A stretch of DNA of 21,224 nucleotides from positions 1 to 21,224 of the forward strand of contig PIXU01000093.1 in NCBI GenBank assembly GCA_003601795.1, given 5' to 3'. Shown here in pieces: positions 6,636 through 13,437 of the stretch. Below the pieces are notes generated by a model, which was not told where the DNA came from, made no database searches, and saw only the letters and a list, made by a program, of their open reading frames with translations. The DNA is from Candidatus Methanophagales archaeon. GTDB taxonomy: Archaea > Halobacteriota > Syntropharchaeia > Alkanophagales > Methanospirareceae. Positions within the stretch are counted from its first letter, which is position 1; each line of letters opens with the position of its first letter. The translations under genes were made by a program, and so were the position numbers.

Positions 6636-8456
6636 ATGTTAATCGGGGGTTTTCAGCGATTTTCGTTAATAGACTATCCCGGGAAAATATGTGCGATTGT
6701 GTTTACCCAGGGCTGCAATTTCAGGTGCCCGTATTGCTTTACAGGGAATACTGAAATTTTAACCGATAGAGGTCTATTTAAGGTTAAAGATATTGTAGAA
6801 AAACATATTGAATGCAAGGTTTATGACTACGAGGGAAACTTTAGTCCGATAAGGAAATATTATGAAAGAGAGACAAGTTCTCTGCTAGAAATCAGGCCAT
6901 TTCTACATTCAGATGCAATAAGCTGTACACTAAATCACGAATTTTTTGTTTATAATTCCAAAGCTGATGAAATCATCAAGAAAGAAGCTCAATACATTAA
7001 TGCAAAAGAAGATTATTTAGTTATCCCTATTCCTCAGAAAGAAATCTTTAATTACAAACTAGACGTCAATAATGCAATTGAAGACCTTTATCAAGAGCTG
7101 ACTTTTAAGCAGAGATTTAATATTTTTTTCATTGACAAATTTATAGAAGTCACTCCCAAGTTTATGAGACTACTTGGTTATTATCTTTCCGAAGGATGCT
7201 CAAGTAAAGATAAAGGAAGAAAGAATTCATATTATGCTGCTTTTACATTTAATTCAAAAGAGAAGGAATATATTAGAGATACAAAAGAAATATTTTCTGA
7301 GACTTTTAAAACCGAGTTAAAAGAAGTTGAAAATAAGAAATGCAAAACAATAACATTAGTTTCTTATAGGGGAATAGTAGGATTGTTTTTCAAATATTAT
7401 TTTGGCGAAGATGTATATAACAAAAGAATACCCACAGAATTTTTATACTTAGATAAAAATTTACAAAAACAATTAATTATTGGTTTATTCAGAGAAGATG
7501 GTTTAACGTCTCCAGATTTTATTAAAAAATACAAAAAACGGAGAATTCAAATAACATCCAAATTATTACGATATCAAATTAGTCTAATACTATTACGTTT
7601 AGGAATAAAACATTCTATATTTAGGAAAGAAATTATAATCTCCGATAAAAGGATTTTTGATCTGCTTGGACAAGGCCATTTAATTACTAAAAAAGTTATT
7701 AACACTTCAAATAGATACGGTTTTCTGGATGACAAACATTTGTATCTGAAAATAAATTCTGTAAAAAAAATAAATAAGAAAACAAAAGTCTATAATTTAG
7801 AGATTGATAATCCAACTCACTCTTATAATATTAATTTAATCAGTGTTTCAAATTGTCACAATCCTGAACTTGTTGATCCCAAGCAATTTTCAAATCCCAT
7901 CTCCGAAAAGGAGATATTTTCCTTTCTGGAAGAACGCAGGGGGAAGCTCGATGCGGTAGAGATAACAGGAGGAGAACCAACACTGCAGCCCGACCTGATT
8001 GATTTTATGAGTGAACTCAAAAAATTGGGTTATCTGGTTAAGCTGGATACAAACGGCAGCAATCCCGGAATAATAAGCGAAGCGGTAGAACGCGGAATCG
8101 TGGACTACATTGCTATGGATGTGAAAGCGCCGTTGGAAAGATACCAGGAGATTACCAATTCCAGGGTTGACCCGGCAAAAATCGAACACAGTATTGAATT
8201 AATCATGTCTTCTGGATTGGATTATGAATTTCGAACGACGGTAGTGAAATCGCAATTAGGTAAGCGAGATATTTTGGAAATAGGGCGGCTGATACGAGGT
8301 AGTAAACGATACATATTGCAGAAATTCGTGCCTGTAAAGGTGTTGGACAAGAAAATTCTCGATGAAGATGAAGTGGTTTACATGGATGGCGAGTTAGAAT
8401 ATTTGAGGGATGCGGTGAAAAGCAAAGGTTACGTTGCCGAATGCGAGGTGCGGTGA
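6636..8456 (+). CDS. nrdG: Anaerobic ribonucleotide reductase-activating protein (radical SAM), with intein
   Basis: A 606-residue precursor; removing residues 34-406 leaves 233 residues, normal for an archaeal NrdG. NrdG uses a 4Fe-4S cluster and S-adenosylmethionine to generate the glycyl radical in NrdD. The N-terminus (GGFQRFSLIDYPGK) is typical of the family. The cluster motif is Cys27-x3-Cys31-x2-Cys; its third cysteine is found on both sides of the intein as Cys34 (intein residue 1) and Cys407 (the +1 residue, CHNPEL). The SAM-binding GGEP motif is at 445-448. The chosen ATG at 6636 has GGGTGA about 9 bases upstream; an ATG at 6631 is out of frame and stops at once. It is the second gene of the nrdDG operon. 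A related pyruvate formate-lyase activase is possible by fold, but the neighbour makes NrdG clear. Confidence 0.95.
   Translation: MLIGGFQRFSLIDYPGKICAIVFTQGCNFRCPYCFTGNTEILTDRGLFKVKDIVEKHIECKVYDYEGNFSPIRKYYERETSSLLEIRPFLHSDAISCTLNHEFFVYNSKADEIIKKEAQYINAKEDYLVIPIPQKEIFNYKLDVNNAIEDLYQELTFKQRFNIFFIDKFIEVTPKFMRLLGYYLSEGCSSKDKGRKNSYYAAFTFNSKEKEYIRDTKEIFSETFKTELKEVENKKCKTITLVSYRGIVGLFFKYYFGEDVYNKRIPTEFLYLDKNLQKQLIIGLFREDGLTSPDFIKKYKKRRIQITSKLLRYQISLILLRLGIKHSIFRKEIIISDKRIFDLLGQGHLITKKVINTSNRYGFLDDKHLYLKINSVKKINKKTKVYNLEIDNPTHSYNINLISVSNCHNPELVDPKQFSNPISEKEIFSFLEERRGKLDAVEITGGEPTLQPDLIDFMSELKKLGYLVKLDTNGSNPGIISEAVERGIVDYIAMDVKAPLERYQEITNSRVDPAKIEHSIELIMSSGLDYEFRTTVVKSQLGKRDILEIGRLIRGSKRYILQKFVPVKVLDKKILDEDEVVYMDGELEYLRDAVKSKGYVAECEVR
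6735..7853 (+). other. Intein within NrdG, inside the radical-SAM cysteine motif
   Basis: A 373-residue in-frame intein (precursor residues 34-406). It starts CFTGNTEILTDRG and ends ISVSN, followed by Cys407. Precise excision gives CNFRCPY-CHNPEL, the complete CX3CX2C site. Block B is CTLNHEFF (TxxH form). The endonuclease motifs are LLGYYLSEG (179-187, Glu186) and LIIGLFREDG (280-289, Asp288), with acidic residues present. The penultimate residue is Ser rather than the usual His, a departure known from some inteins. The segment is strongly AT-rich compared with its host: 11 of 60 bases are G or C in 7441-7500, against 32 of 60 in 7921-7980 of the extein. Confidence 0.95.
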
Positions 8457-8470
8457 AGTAAAAAGATTGT

Positions 8471-8604
8471 ATTAACCACAAGATTACACAGATTTCCACG
8501 ATAGAACAATAATGAGAATCTGTTTTCAGTACACTATCGGATATTCCATCCATATTGACCTAAAATTCTTGTGTTAATCTTGTAAATTCTCGTGGTTTAT
8601 TAAT
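8471..8604. repeat. Inverted-repeat-like element downstream of nrdG
   Basis: The left end reads ATTAACCACAAGATTACACA and the right end, on the opposite strand, reads TTAATAAACCACGAGAATTT followed by ACAAGATTAACACAAG. The two ends are imperfect inverted repeats of the same theme (AACCAC, AGATTNACACA) as elements elsewhere in the window. The right 39 bases (8566-8604) are the inverted partner of 2968-3006. No gene is supported in the nrdG-cgi121 spacer (8457-8763). Confidence 0.6.
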
Positions 8605-8647
8605 TGCAATTTATTACTGGAATAACTATAATCGCCAATCATAGCCA

Positions 8648-8728
8648 ACCAATAGCCAGGTGGTCAAACAGGGATTAGAAATTGGACAGATATGCCCACA
8701 GGTAGTCCCTATTGGCTAATCCCTATTC
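8648..8728. repeat. Inverted and tandem short repeats in the nrdG/cgi121 convergent spacer
   Basis: AGGGATTAG (8670-8678) is exactly complementary to CTAATCCCT (8716-8724). CCAATAGCC near 8649 is similarly answered by CTATTGGCT near 8709-8717. The unit CCCTATTGGCTAATCCCTATT is itself partly tandem. It could act as a bidirectional terminator between the convergent genes, or be a repeat remnant. Confidence 0.4.
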
Positions 8729-8763
8729 CCCTTTTGTGATTTGGTGCTTGGGTTTTGGTCCCC

Positions 8764-9339
8764 TTATTTAAGTACATCTAACATCGCAACCCTTTCTAAC
8801 ACCAACTGCTTTAGTTTGGATTCCCCCACTGCTTTTAACTCAGCCTCTGTTATGTCAAAGAACTTCTTTATACCCTCTTTTTTATCACCTTTATATTCTA
8901 ACTCCAACTTTGAGATTGGCTCTTCTTGTACCCTTATTTTCCTCTTTACTTCCTCAGCAACCACCTCCAAATCTTTTCCTCCTCTCGCAGAAGCATCAAC
9001 AATAACAATTGCCACTCTTTTTTCGCCTTCTGATTCCGACACGCCCATCGCCAATGCTCTTTCTATCTGCCTTCTTCCTGCGGCATATAAAAGAATCTCC
9101 AAACCCAGGTCATTTGTTATGTTCCTGTTCCTGCCCACCGCCCGCAGTGCCTTTTTCACCGCGGATTTTATATGTTCTTCCCCGGCTATCAACTCCGCAT
9201 TCATCGCTTGTATTGTCACATCATATTTATGAGCAATGGCTTTCAATACAGCAAGAAAATCGTCCACATTTGATACCCTGACTTTACCAGCAATTATTTT
9301 GCAGTTTAATTCCTGCACCTGCTTCTGGTTATCGAACAT
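8764..9339 (-). CDS. cgi121: KEOPS complex subunit Cgi121
   Basis: A 191-residue protein matching the Cgi121/TPRKB family. The region AMNAELIAGEEHIKSAVKKA followed by NITNDLGLEILLYAAGRRQI is the recognizable core (about residues 45-93). KEOPS (Kae1, Bud32, Cgi121, Pcc1) adds threonylcarbamoyl to A37 of tRNAs decoding ANN codons; Cgi121 binds Bud32 and helps dock the tRNA 3' end. The C-terminal part (about 110-191) is lysine/glutamate rich. It starts 9 bases after the stop of the sppA-like gene and is probably co-transcribed with it; no strong ribosome-binding site is visible. No other KEOPS gene is in the window. Confidence 0.85.
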   Translation of the reverse strand: MFDNQKQVQELNCKIIAGKVRVSNVDDFLAVLKAIAHKYDVTIQAMNAELIAGEEHIKSAVKKALRAVGRNRNITNDLGLEILLYAAGRRQIERALAMGVSESEGEKRVAIVIVDASARGGKDLEVVAEEVKRKIRVQEEPISKLELEYKGDKKEGIKKFFDITEAELKAVGESKLKQLVLERVAMLDVLK

Positions 9340-9348
9340 AATAATTTT

Positions 9349-10179
9349 TCATTCTTCCATCACCCGTACTCGTGAACCTTCGATCCTCAACGTCACAACC
9401 TTTGTGTCTTTCAGCGAAACATTTGCGAGCTCAGCCGCTTCCTCTATCGCATCCTCTAAGTTCCCTGTCTTATCCACGAGACCCAGCTGCAATCCTTCCT
9501 CACCGGTAAACCAGCCTCCGTGTGATATATTCATCATATCCTCCTCGCTTATGTTCCTGCTTTCCGCAACACACGCCGAAAACACTTCTTGAACGCTCTC
9601 CAAACGTTCCTTTAGATACGCTCGTTCACTCTCGTTTAGCCGATAATCGGCAAACACATCCTTGAACTCGCCTGAAGGCATAGAAGACATCTCCTCTGCT
9701 TCTTCTGATGCGTTTACCGGGACGTCAAAAGGGAACTCCATTGAAGCACCTATACCCCCTATTACCGACATAGGCGTAGCTATTATCTCATCCGCGGCAA
9801 CCGCAACTAAATATGCACCGGAAGCACCGGTATCGGCAATAGATGCAACAACCGGTTTATCTACCCTCTGCACTGCTCTATACAAATCCCATGATGCTCC
9901 TGCATCTCCACCTCCACTGTTTATCCTGAGCACAATTGCTTTTATCTGCTCATCTTCTTCAGCCATATCCAAAAGTTTTCGAATTGCCCATGGATTTGCG
10001 CCACCCTCACAATCTTCGGTTATCTCCCCTTTAATCTCTATCATGGCTATCTTATTTGTTGGAATACGCCACTCCAAATCATCAGATGGTAAGAAGAATA
10101 AAATGTAGAACGTTCCTACGAGTATCGTTGCTATTAACACAGAAACAATGATTAGTTTCTTTCTCTTTTTTATGACCAT
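9349..10179 (-). CDS. sppA: Signal peptide peptidase SppA-type membrane serine protease (family S49)
   Basis: A 276-residue protein with a Lys/Arg-rich N-terminus and one membrane anchor (about 9-31), placing the protease outside the membrane. The fold is ClpP/crotonase-like: RINSGGGDAGAS (85-96), then DTGASGAYLVAVAAD with the probable nucleophile Ser120. The general base is probably Lys173 in GEFKDVFAD, 53 residues later; bacterial short-form SppA has a Ser/Lys dyad with similar spacing. It is predicted to cleave remnant signal peptides or membrane proteins. It is the first gene of a two-gene unit with cgi121, divergent from the flavin-binding protein gene. An ATG start was used; no Shine-Dalgarno is evident, and a TATA-like box sits 38-49 bases upstream, so the leader may be very short. 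Confidence 0.88.
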   Translation of the reverse strand: MVIKKRKKLIIVSVLIATILVGTFYILFFLPSDDLEWRIPTNKIAMIEIKGEITEDCEGGANPWAIRKLLDMAEEDEQIKAIVLRINSGGGDAGASWDLYRAVQRVDKPVVASIADTGASGAYLVAVAADEIIATPMSVIGGIGASMEFPFDVPVNASEEAEEMSSMPSGEFKDVFADYRLNESERAYLKERLESVQEVFSACVAESRNISEEDMMNISHGGWFTGEEGLQLGLVDKTGNLEDAIEEAAELANVSLKDTKVVTLRIEGSRVRVMEE

Positions 10180-10216
10180 TTTGAATGTGTTTTAGCACTT
10201 CCTATGTTAGCTCGTA

Positions 10217-10228
10217 TTAATTTAAAAG
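10217..10228 (-). promoter_or_regulatory. TATA-like box for sppA-cgi121
   Basis: The minus strand reads CTTTTAAATTAA, 38-49 bases upstream of the sppA ATG. This spacing fits an archaeal promoter with a short leader. Confidence 0.4.
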
Positions 10229-10242
10229 TCGTTGAAAAGAAT

Positions 10243-10252
10243 GATTTATATT
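10243..10252 (+). promoter_or_regulatory. TATA-like box for the flavin-binding protein gene
   Basis: GATTTATATT lies about 50 bases upstream of the ATG at 10300. The ribosome-binding site GGGGGTGA (about 10282-10289) lies between, at normal spacing from the start. Confidence 0.4.
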
Positions 10253-10299
10253 ATTGTAGATATTTATAGATAAAGCAATGAGGGGGTGAAAGAAAAGAA

Positions 10300-10701
10300 A
10301 TGGTAAAGATGCCAAAGGAAGTGATGGAGATGTTCAACGACTGGGACGCCGCAAAAACCATAGCAACCGTTGACACTGAAGGGAAGTTGAACGTTGCACC
10401 AATAAAGACGTTTTCCGTAGTGGATGAAGAAACACTCGCATTTGGATACGTGTTTCCGGGGAAGACAAAAGACAATATGGAAGCGACGAAGAAGGTAGCG
10501 GTTACTGCTTTCAAGGGGTCTAAGGGCTATCAGATAAAAGGCACTTTCCAGGAATTCCTGACTTCAGGCCCGATATTCGACCAAAAGAAGAAGCAGATAA
10601 AGGAGAAGTTAAAACTGGATGCGAAAGGCGCAGGAATACTAAGAGTAGAGGAAGTTTATTCCGTAAGTGTTGGACCCAATGCCGGGAAAAAGCTGGTATA
10701 A
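10300..10701 (+). CDS. Pyridoxamine 5'-phosphate oxidase-like flavin-binding protein
   Basis: A 133-residue single-domain split-barrel protein. The opening MPKEVMEMFNDWDAAKTIAT, the following VDTEGKLNVAPIKTF and the later YVFPGKTKDNMEATKKVAV match small archaeal PNPOx-like proteins that bind FMN (or F420 in related groups). It is soluble, with no signal peptide. It is a single-gene transcription unit with a strong Shine-Dalgarno (GGGGGTGA) and is followed by a T-rich stretch. The substrate is unknown; family members include flavin reductases and stress-related FMN proteins. Confidence 0.8.
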   Translation: MVKMPKEVMEMFNDWDAAKTIATVDTEGKLNVAPIKTFSVVDEETLAFGYVFPGKTKDNMEATKKVAVTAFKGSKGYQIKGTFQEFLTSGPIFDQKKKQIKEKLKLDAKGAGILRVEEVYSVSVGPNAGKKLV

Positions 10702-10711
10702 ACTCCTCTAC

Positions 10712-10724
10712 TTTTTTATTTTTT
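10712..10724 (+). terminator. T-rich terminator-like tract after the flavin-binding protein gene
   Basis: TTTTTTATTTTTT begins 11 bases after the stop codon. Archaeal RNA polymerase terminates at such oligo-T tracts. Confidence 0.5.
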
Positions 10725-10746
10725 GTATATAAAATATAGCTCCCGT

Positions 10747-10904
10747 CTATTTAAGACACAGATTTACACGGGTTTATGCAGATTTATTTTAGTTTAACAG
10801 GTAACTGTGTTGATTCTTATCATCTGTGTTAATTAAGCCCTTTCCGGGCTTGCAGGGATGTGGGCAGAGCCCACGAGCGTTAATCTGTGTCTATAACTTA
10901 TTTT
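10747..10904 (+). repeat. Inverted-repeat element with double-hairpin core, copy 1
   Basis: A 158-base element. The left end is CTATTTAAGACACAGATTTA; the right end, GTTAATCTGTGTC, followed by TTATTTT, is its imperfect complement. The core at 10823-10872 is identical at 49 of 50 bases to 12468-12517. The core holds two hairpins: AAGCCC/GGGCTT around a TTTCC loop (10835-10851) and GTGGGC/GCCCAC around AGA (10860-10874). The right end overlaps the last 7 bases of gatB, including its stop codon. It looks like a MITE- or REP-like dispersed element; no coding capacity is seen. Confidence 0.8.
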
Positions 10905-12352
10905 CTATTTTCTTGTTTGCTTATTTCCCGTTTCAGCATCTCGTTAACGTCTTTTGGCGCTGCCTTTCCTCTTGTTTTCCTCATTACCTGTCCAACGAGG
11001 AAATTCAATGCCTCATTTTTACCTGTTTTATAATCTTCTACCGCATCTTCGTTCTCCATTATCACCTGCAACACGGCCTTCTCTGCTTCTGCCGAACCTA
11101 TACTCGCCAATCCTTTTCTGTTTATTATCGCATCCGGCTTGCCCCCGTGGTCGAGCATCTCCCTTATTATTTCCGTCGCACCTCGGTCAGTAATCACGCC
11201 TTTTTTCAAATAGGTTAAAATAGCAACGAACGCATCGACAGAAATCCGCTCGGTTGCTTCACGCATAGAAATAGCGCGGTAATTTAGCTCGCCCTTTAGA
11301 ACATCTGCTATCCAGGCAGCACTCAAGCCCGCATCCGTTTTTGATGCCACATCTTCGTAAAAATCCGCTATGTGTATGTCAAAAGTGAGCGCATTCGCAT
11401 GCTCGCGCGTTATGGAATACTGTGTGATGAATCGGCTCTTCTTTTCGTCAGGGAGTTCAGGTATCTCCCTTCTTATCCCTTCCACCAGCTCAGAAATATG
11501 AATAGGCACAAGGTCGGGCTCGGGGAAGTACCTGTAATCATGTTCAAACTCTTTCGTCCGCATAGAAAGCGTTATGCCACGCACTTCGTCATAATGCCGT
11601 GTCTCCTGCGTTACTTTGAGACCACGCCGCACTAAGTTCTTTTGCCGCGTTATCTCAAAAGCTAAAGCGCGTTCCACACCTTTGTAGGACGAGATATTTT
11701 TTACTTCTGCCCTTTCTCCTCCTCCCACGGATATGTTCGCATCAACACGCATCGCACCTTCCAAATCACCGTCAAACACGTCCAAATACCCTAATATGCT
11801 CCTCAGCTTACCTAAAAATATACGCGCCTCCTTTGGCGACCTCAAGTCGGGCTCGGTTACTATCTCCACCAGGGGTATTCCCGACCTGTTATAATCAACC
11901 AGCGAATATTTCGCGGTATCTATCGTGCCCTTGTACACCAGCCTGCCAGGGTCTTCCTCCATGTGCACTCGTCTTATTCTTATTTCTCGCTCTTTCCCTC
12001 TGTCGCCATCGCTCGCACTCTCTATTCTCACAAGTCCATTCAATGCAACGGGGGAATCATACTGCGTAATCTGAAAACCTTTTGGGAGGTCAGGGTAATA
12101 ATAGTTTTTCCGGTCGAAGATTATTTCGGGCTGCACTTCACAGCCCAGAGCAAGCGCCATTTTTACAGCATACCTTATCGCTTGCTCGTTCACCGCGGGC
12201 AACGCCCCAGGTAAGCCCATGCACGTCGCACATACATGCGTGTTGGGCTCGGAATTATGATAGTCCGTAGAACAAGAGCAGAATAGTTTCGACTTTGTAA
12301 GAAGCTGCGCATGGCATTCCAATCCTATTTTCACACCGTCTGTATTTGTCAT
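10898..12352 (-). CDS. gatB: Asp-tRNA(Asn)/Glu-tRNA(Gln) amidotransferase subunit B
   Basis: A 484-residue GatB. The N-terminal GatB/GatE domain opens KIGLECHAQLLTKSKLFCSC and contains the zinc site Cys25, Cys27, Cys41, Cys44 (CATC). Downstream are the typical DRKNYYYPDLPKGFQITQYD and VDYNRSGIPLVEIVTEPDL blocks. The C-terminal part (about 330-484, including LVGQVMRKTRGKA) is the YqeY-like tRNA-binding domain. With GatA and GatC it transamidates mischarged Glu-tRNA(Gln) and Asp-tRNA(Asn). gatA and gatC are not here; gltX, the likely source of Glu-tRNA(Gln), is 5 kb away. The gene stands alone between two copies of the same repeat element, and its last residues and TAA stop fall in repeat-like sequence. 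The start lies 23 bases from copy 2, with no clear Shine-Dalgarno. Confidence 0.97.
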   Translation of the reverse strand: MTNTDGVKIGLECHAQLLTKSKLFCSCSTDYHNSEPNTHVCATCMGLPGALPAVNEQAIRYAVKMALALGCEVQPEIIFDRKNYYYPDLPKGFQITQYDSPVALNGLVRIESASDGDRGKEREIRIRRVHMEEDPGRLVYKGTIDTAKYSLVDYNRSGIPLVEIVTEPDLRSPKEARIFLGKLRSILGYLDVFDGDLEGAMRVDANISVGGGERAEVKNISSYKGVERALAFEITRQKNLVRRGLKVTQETRHYDEVRGITLSMRTKEFEHDYRYFPEPDLVPIHISELVEGIRREIPELPDEKKSRFITQYSITREHANALTFDIHIADFYEDVASKTDAGLSAAWIADVLKGELNYRAISMREATERISVDAFVAILTYLKKGVITDRGATEIIREMLDHGGKPDAIINRKGLASIGSAEAEKAVLQVIMENEDAVEDYKTGKNEALNFLVGQVMRKTRGKAAPKDVNEMLKREISKQENRK

Positions 12353-12375
12353 TGTATATAAACTATGACTACCTT

Positions 12376-12550
12376 CTATTTAAGACACGGATTTACACGG
12401 ATTTTTTCTCTCTTTTGTTGGGCTGGCTGGGTGAGCTATCTTCAGCGGCATTGCTCTTTTCATCTTGTCTGTGTTAATTAAGCCCTTTCCGGGCTTGCAG
12501 TGATGTGGGCAGAGCCCCCTTAGCGTTAAGCTGTGTCAACAATTTATTTT
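12376..12550 (+). repeat. Inverted-repeat element with double-hairpin core, copy 2
   Basis: A 175-base element in the same orientation as copy 1. The left end, CTATTTAAGACACGGATTTA, faces the gatB start, and on the gatB strand reads as TTAAATAG, a TATA-like box about 30 bases upstream of the ATG. The core 12468-12517 matches copy 1 at 49 of 50 bases. The first hairpin (12480-12496) is intact; the second (12505-12519) has one mismatched pair. The right end GTTAAGCTGTGTC is followed by AATTTATTTT, the same end sequence as the other copies. The middle section (about 12401-12460) is unrelated to copy 1. Confidence 0.8.
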
Positions 12551-12641
12551 TGAGTATTTTATGTGTATTTTTATTCCATAAGTTTTTTTCTTTTATACGT
12601 TGAGGGAATAGAAAGAGTAATAGACTATATAAGGGAATAAA

Positions 12642-13079
12642 ATGACAACGGTATACGACGTGCCACCAGATGAACTGGTGAAGTTGGCAGCGGAGAAATT
12701 GAAAACGAACAAAACTATCTCCATGCCAAAGTGGGCGATGGAGGTGAAGAAAGGTGCAAACAAAGAATTACCACCTCTGAGTGAAGATTGGTGGTGGGTA
12801 CGCTGTGCATCCGTGTTGCGGCAAATATACATACACGGACCAGTAGGTGTATCACGGTTGCGCACGTACTACGGTAGTAGAGTAAGAAGGGGCGCAAAGC
12901 CCGAGCGGTTTAGAAAAGCATCTGGGAAGTTAATACGCGGGGTGCTTTTGCAATTAGAGCAGGCAGGATACGTAATCAATCCGGAAACGGGGAGAAGGGG
13001 GCGAGTAATATCCTCTGCGGGGCAGAAATTTCTTGATAATGCTGCTCATGAGCTAAAAGAGCAGAAAAAAAAGGGGTAG
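12642..13079 (+). CDS. rps19e: Ribosomal protein eS19
   Basis: A 145-residue eS19 protein of the small ribosomal subunit, found in archaea and eukaryotes only. Family blocks include WWWVRCASVLRQIYI (about 50-64), GPVGVSRLRTYYG (66-78), and the C-terminal GRVISSAGQKFLD. Length is normal. It leads a cluster with a PDCD5-like gene, an arrangement common in archaea. TATA-like stretches occur at about 12592-12598 and 12626-12632. The ribosome-binding site is weak (AAGGGAATAAAATG). Confidence 0.96.
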   Translation: MTTVYDVPPDELVKLAAEKLKTNKTISMPKWAMEVKKGANKELPPLSEDWWWVRCASVLRQIYIHGPVGVSRLRTYYGSRVRRGAKPERFRKASGKLIRGVLLQLEQAGYVINPETGRRGRVISSAGQKFLDNAAHELKEQKKKG

Positions 13080-13093
13080 GTGTTAAAATAACG

Positions 13094-13426
13094 ATGGCGA
13101 GTGAAGACGAAGTGGAAGAAATAAAGAGGAAAAAGTATGAGCAGATGCTTCAGGCACAAGCAGGCGCTGCGGAAGAAGAAGGGAAGAGAAGAGAGATAGA
13201 AGAAGCGAAAAGGAATATTCTACGGCAGATTCTCACTGCAGAAGCAAGGGATAGGTTAAACAACATAAAAACCGCAAAGCCCGAGTTTGCAGCACAGTTG
13301 GAGAATCAGTTGATTGCATTAGCGCAGACGGGAAGGCTAAAAAGTATGCTAAATGATGCACAATTAAAGGAAATCCTGCAGCAGATAATGCCAAAGAAGC
13401 GTGATATTTCTATACGAAGAATATAA
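13094..13426 (+). CDS. PDCD5-family DNA-binding protein
   Basis: A 110-residue basic protein of the PDCD5 family (archaeal MTH1615 type). A charged N-terminal helix (EDEVEEIKRKKYEQMLQAQA) is followed by a compact helical core (RNILRQILTAEARDRLNNIK) and the conserved C-terminal DISIRRI. It starts 14 bases after the S19e stop, with AGGTG overlapping that stop codon as ribosome-binding site. Archaeal members bind DNA; the cellular role is not well settled. The pairing with rps19e is conserved in many archaea, which supports the assignment. Confidence 0.92.
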   Translation: MASEDEVEEIKRKKYEQMLQAQAGAAEEEGKRREIEEAKRNILRQILTAEARDRLNNIKTAKPEFAAQLENQLIALAQTGRLKSMLNDAQLKEILQQIMPKKRDISIRRI

Positions 13427-13437
13427 AAAATATCTCA

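Noticed and set aside
10823..10874. The double-hairpin core as a riboswitch or tRNA-like gene.
   Set aside because: No known aptamer or cloverleaf could be matched, and its repeated occurrence with inverted ends fits a dispersed element better.
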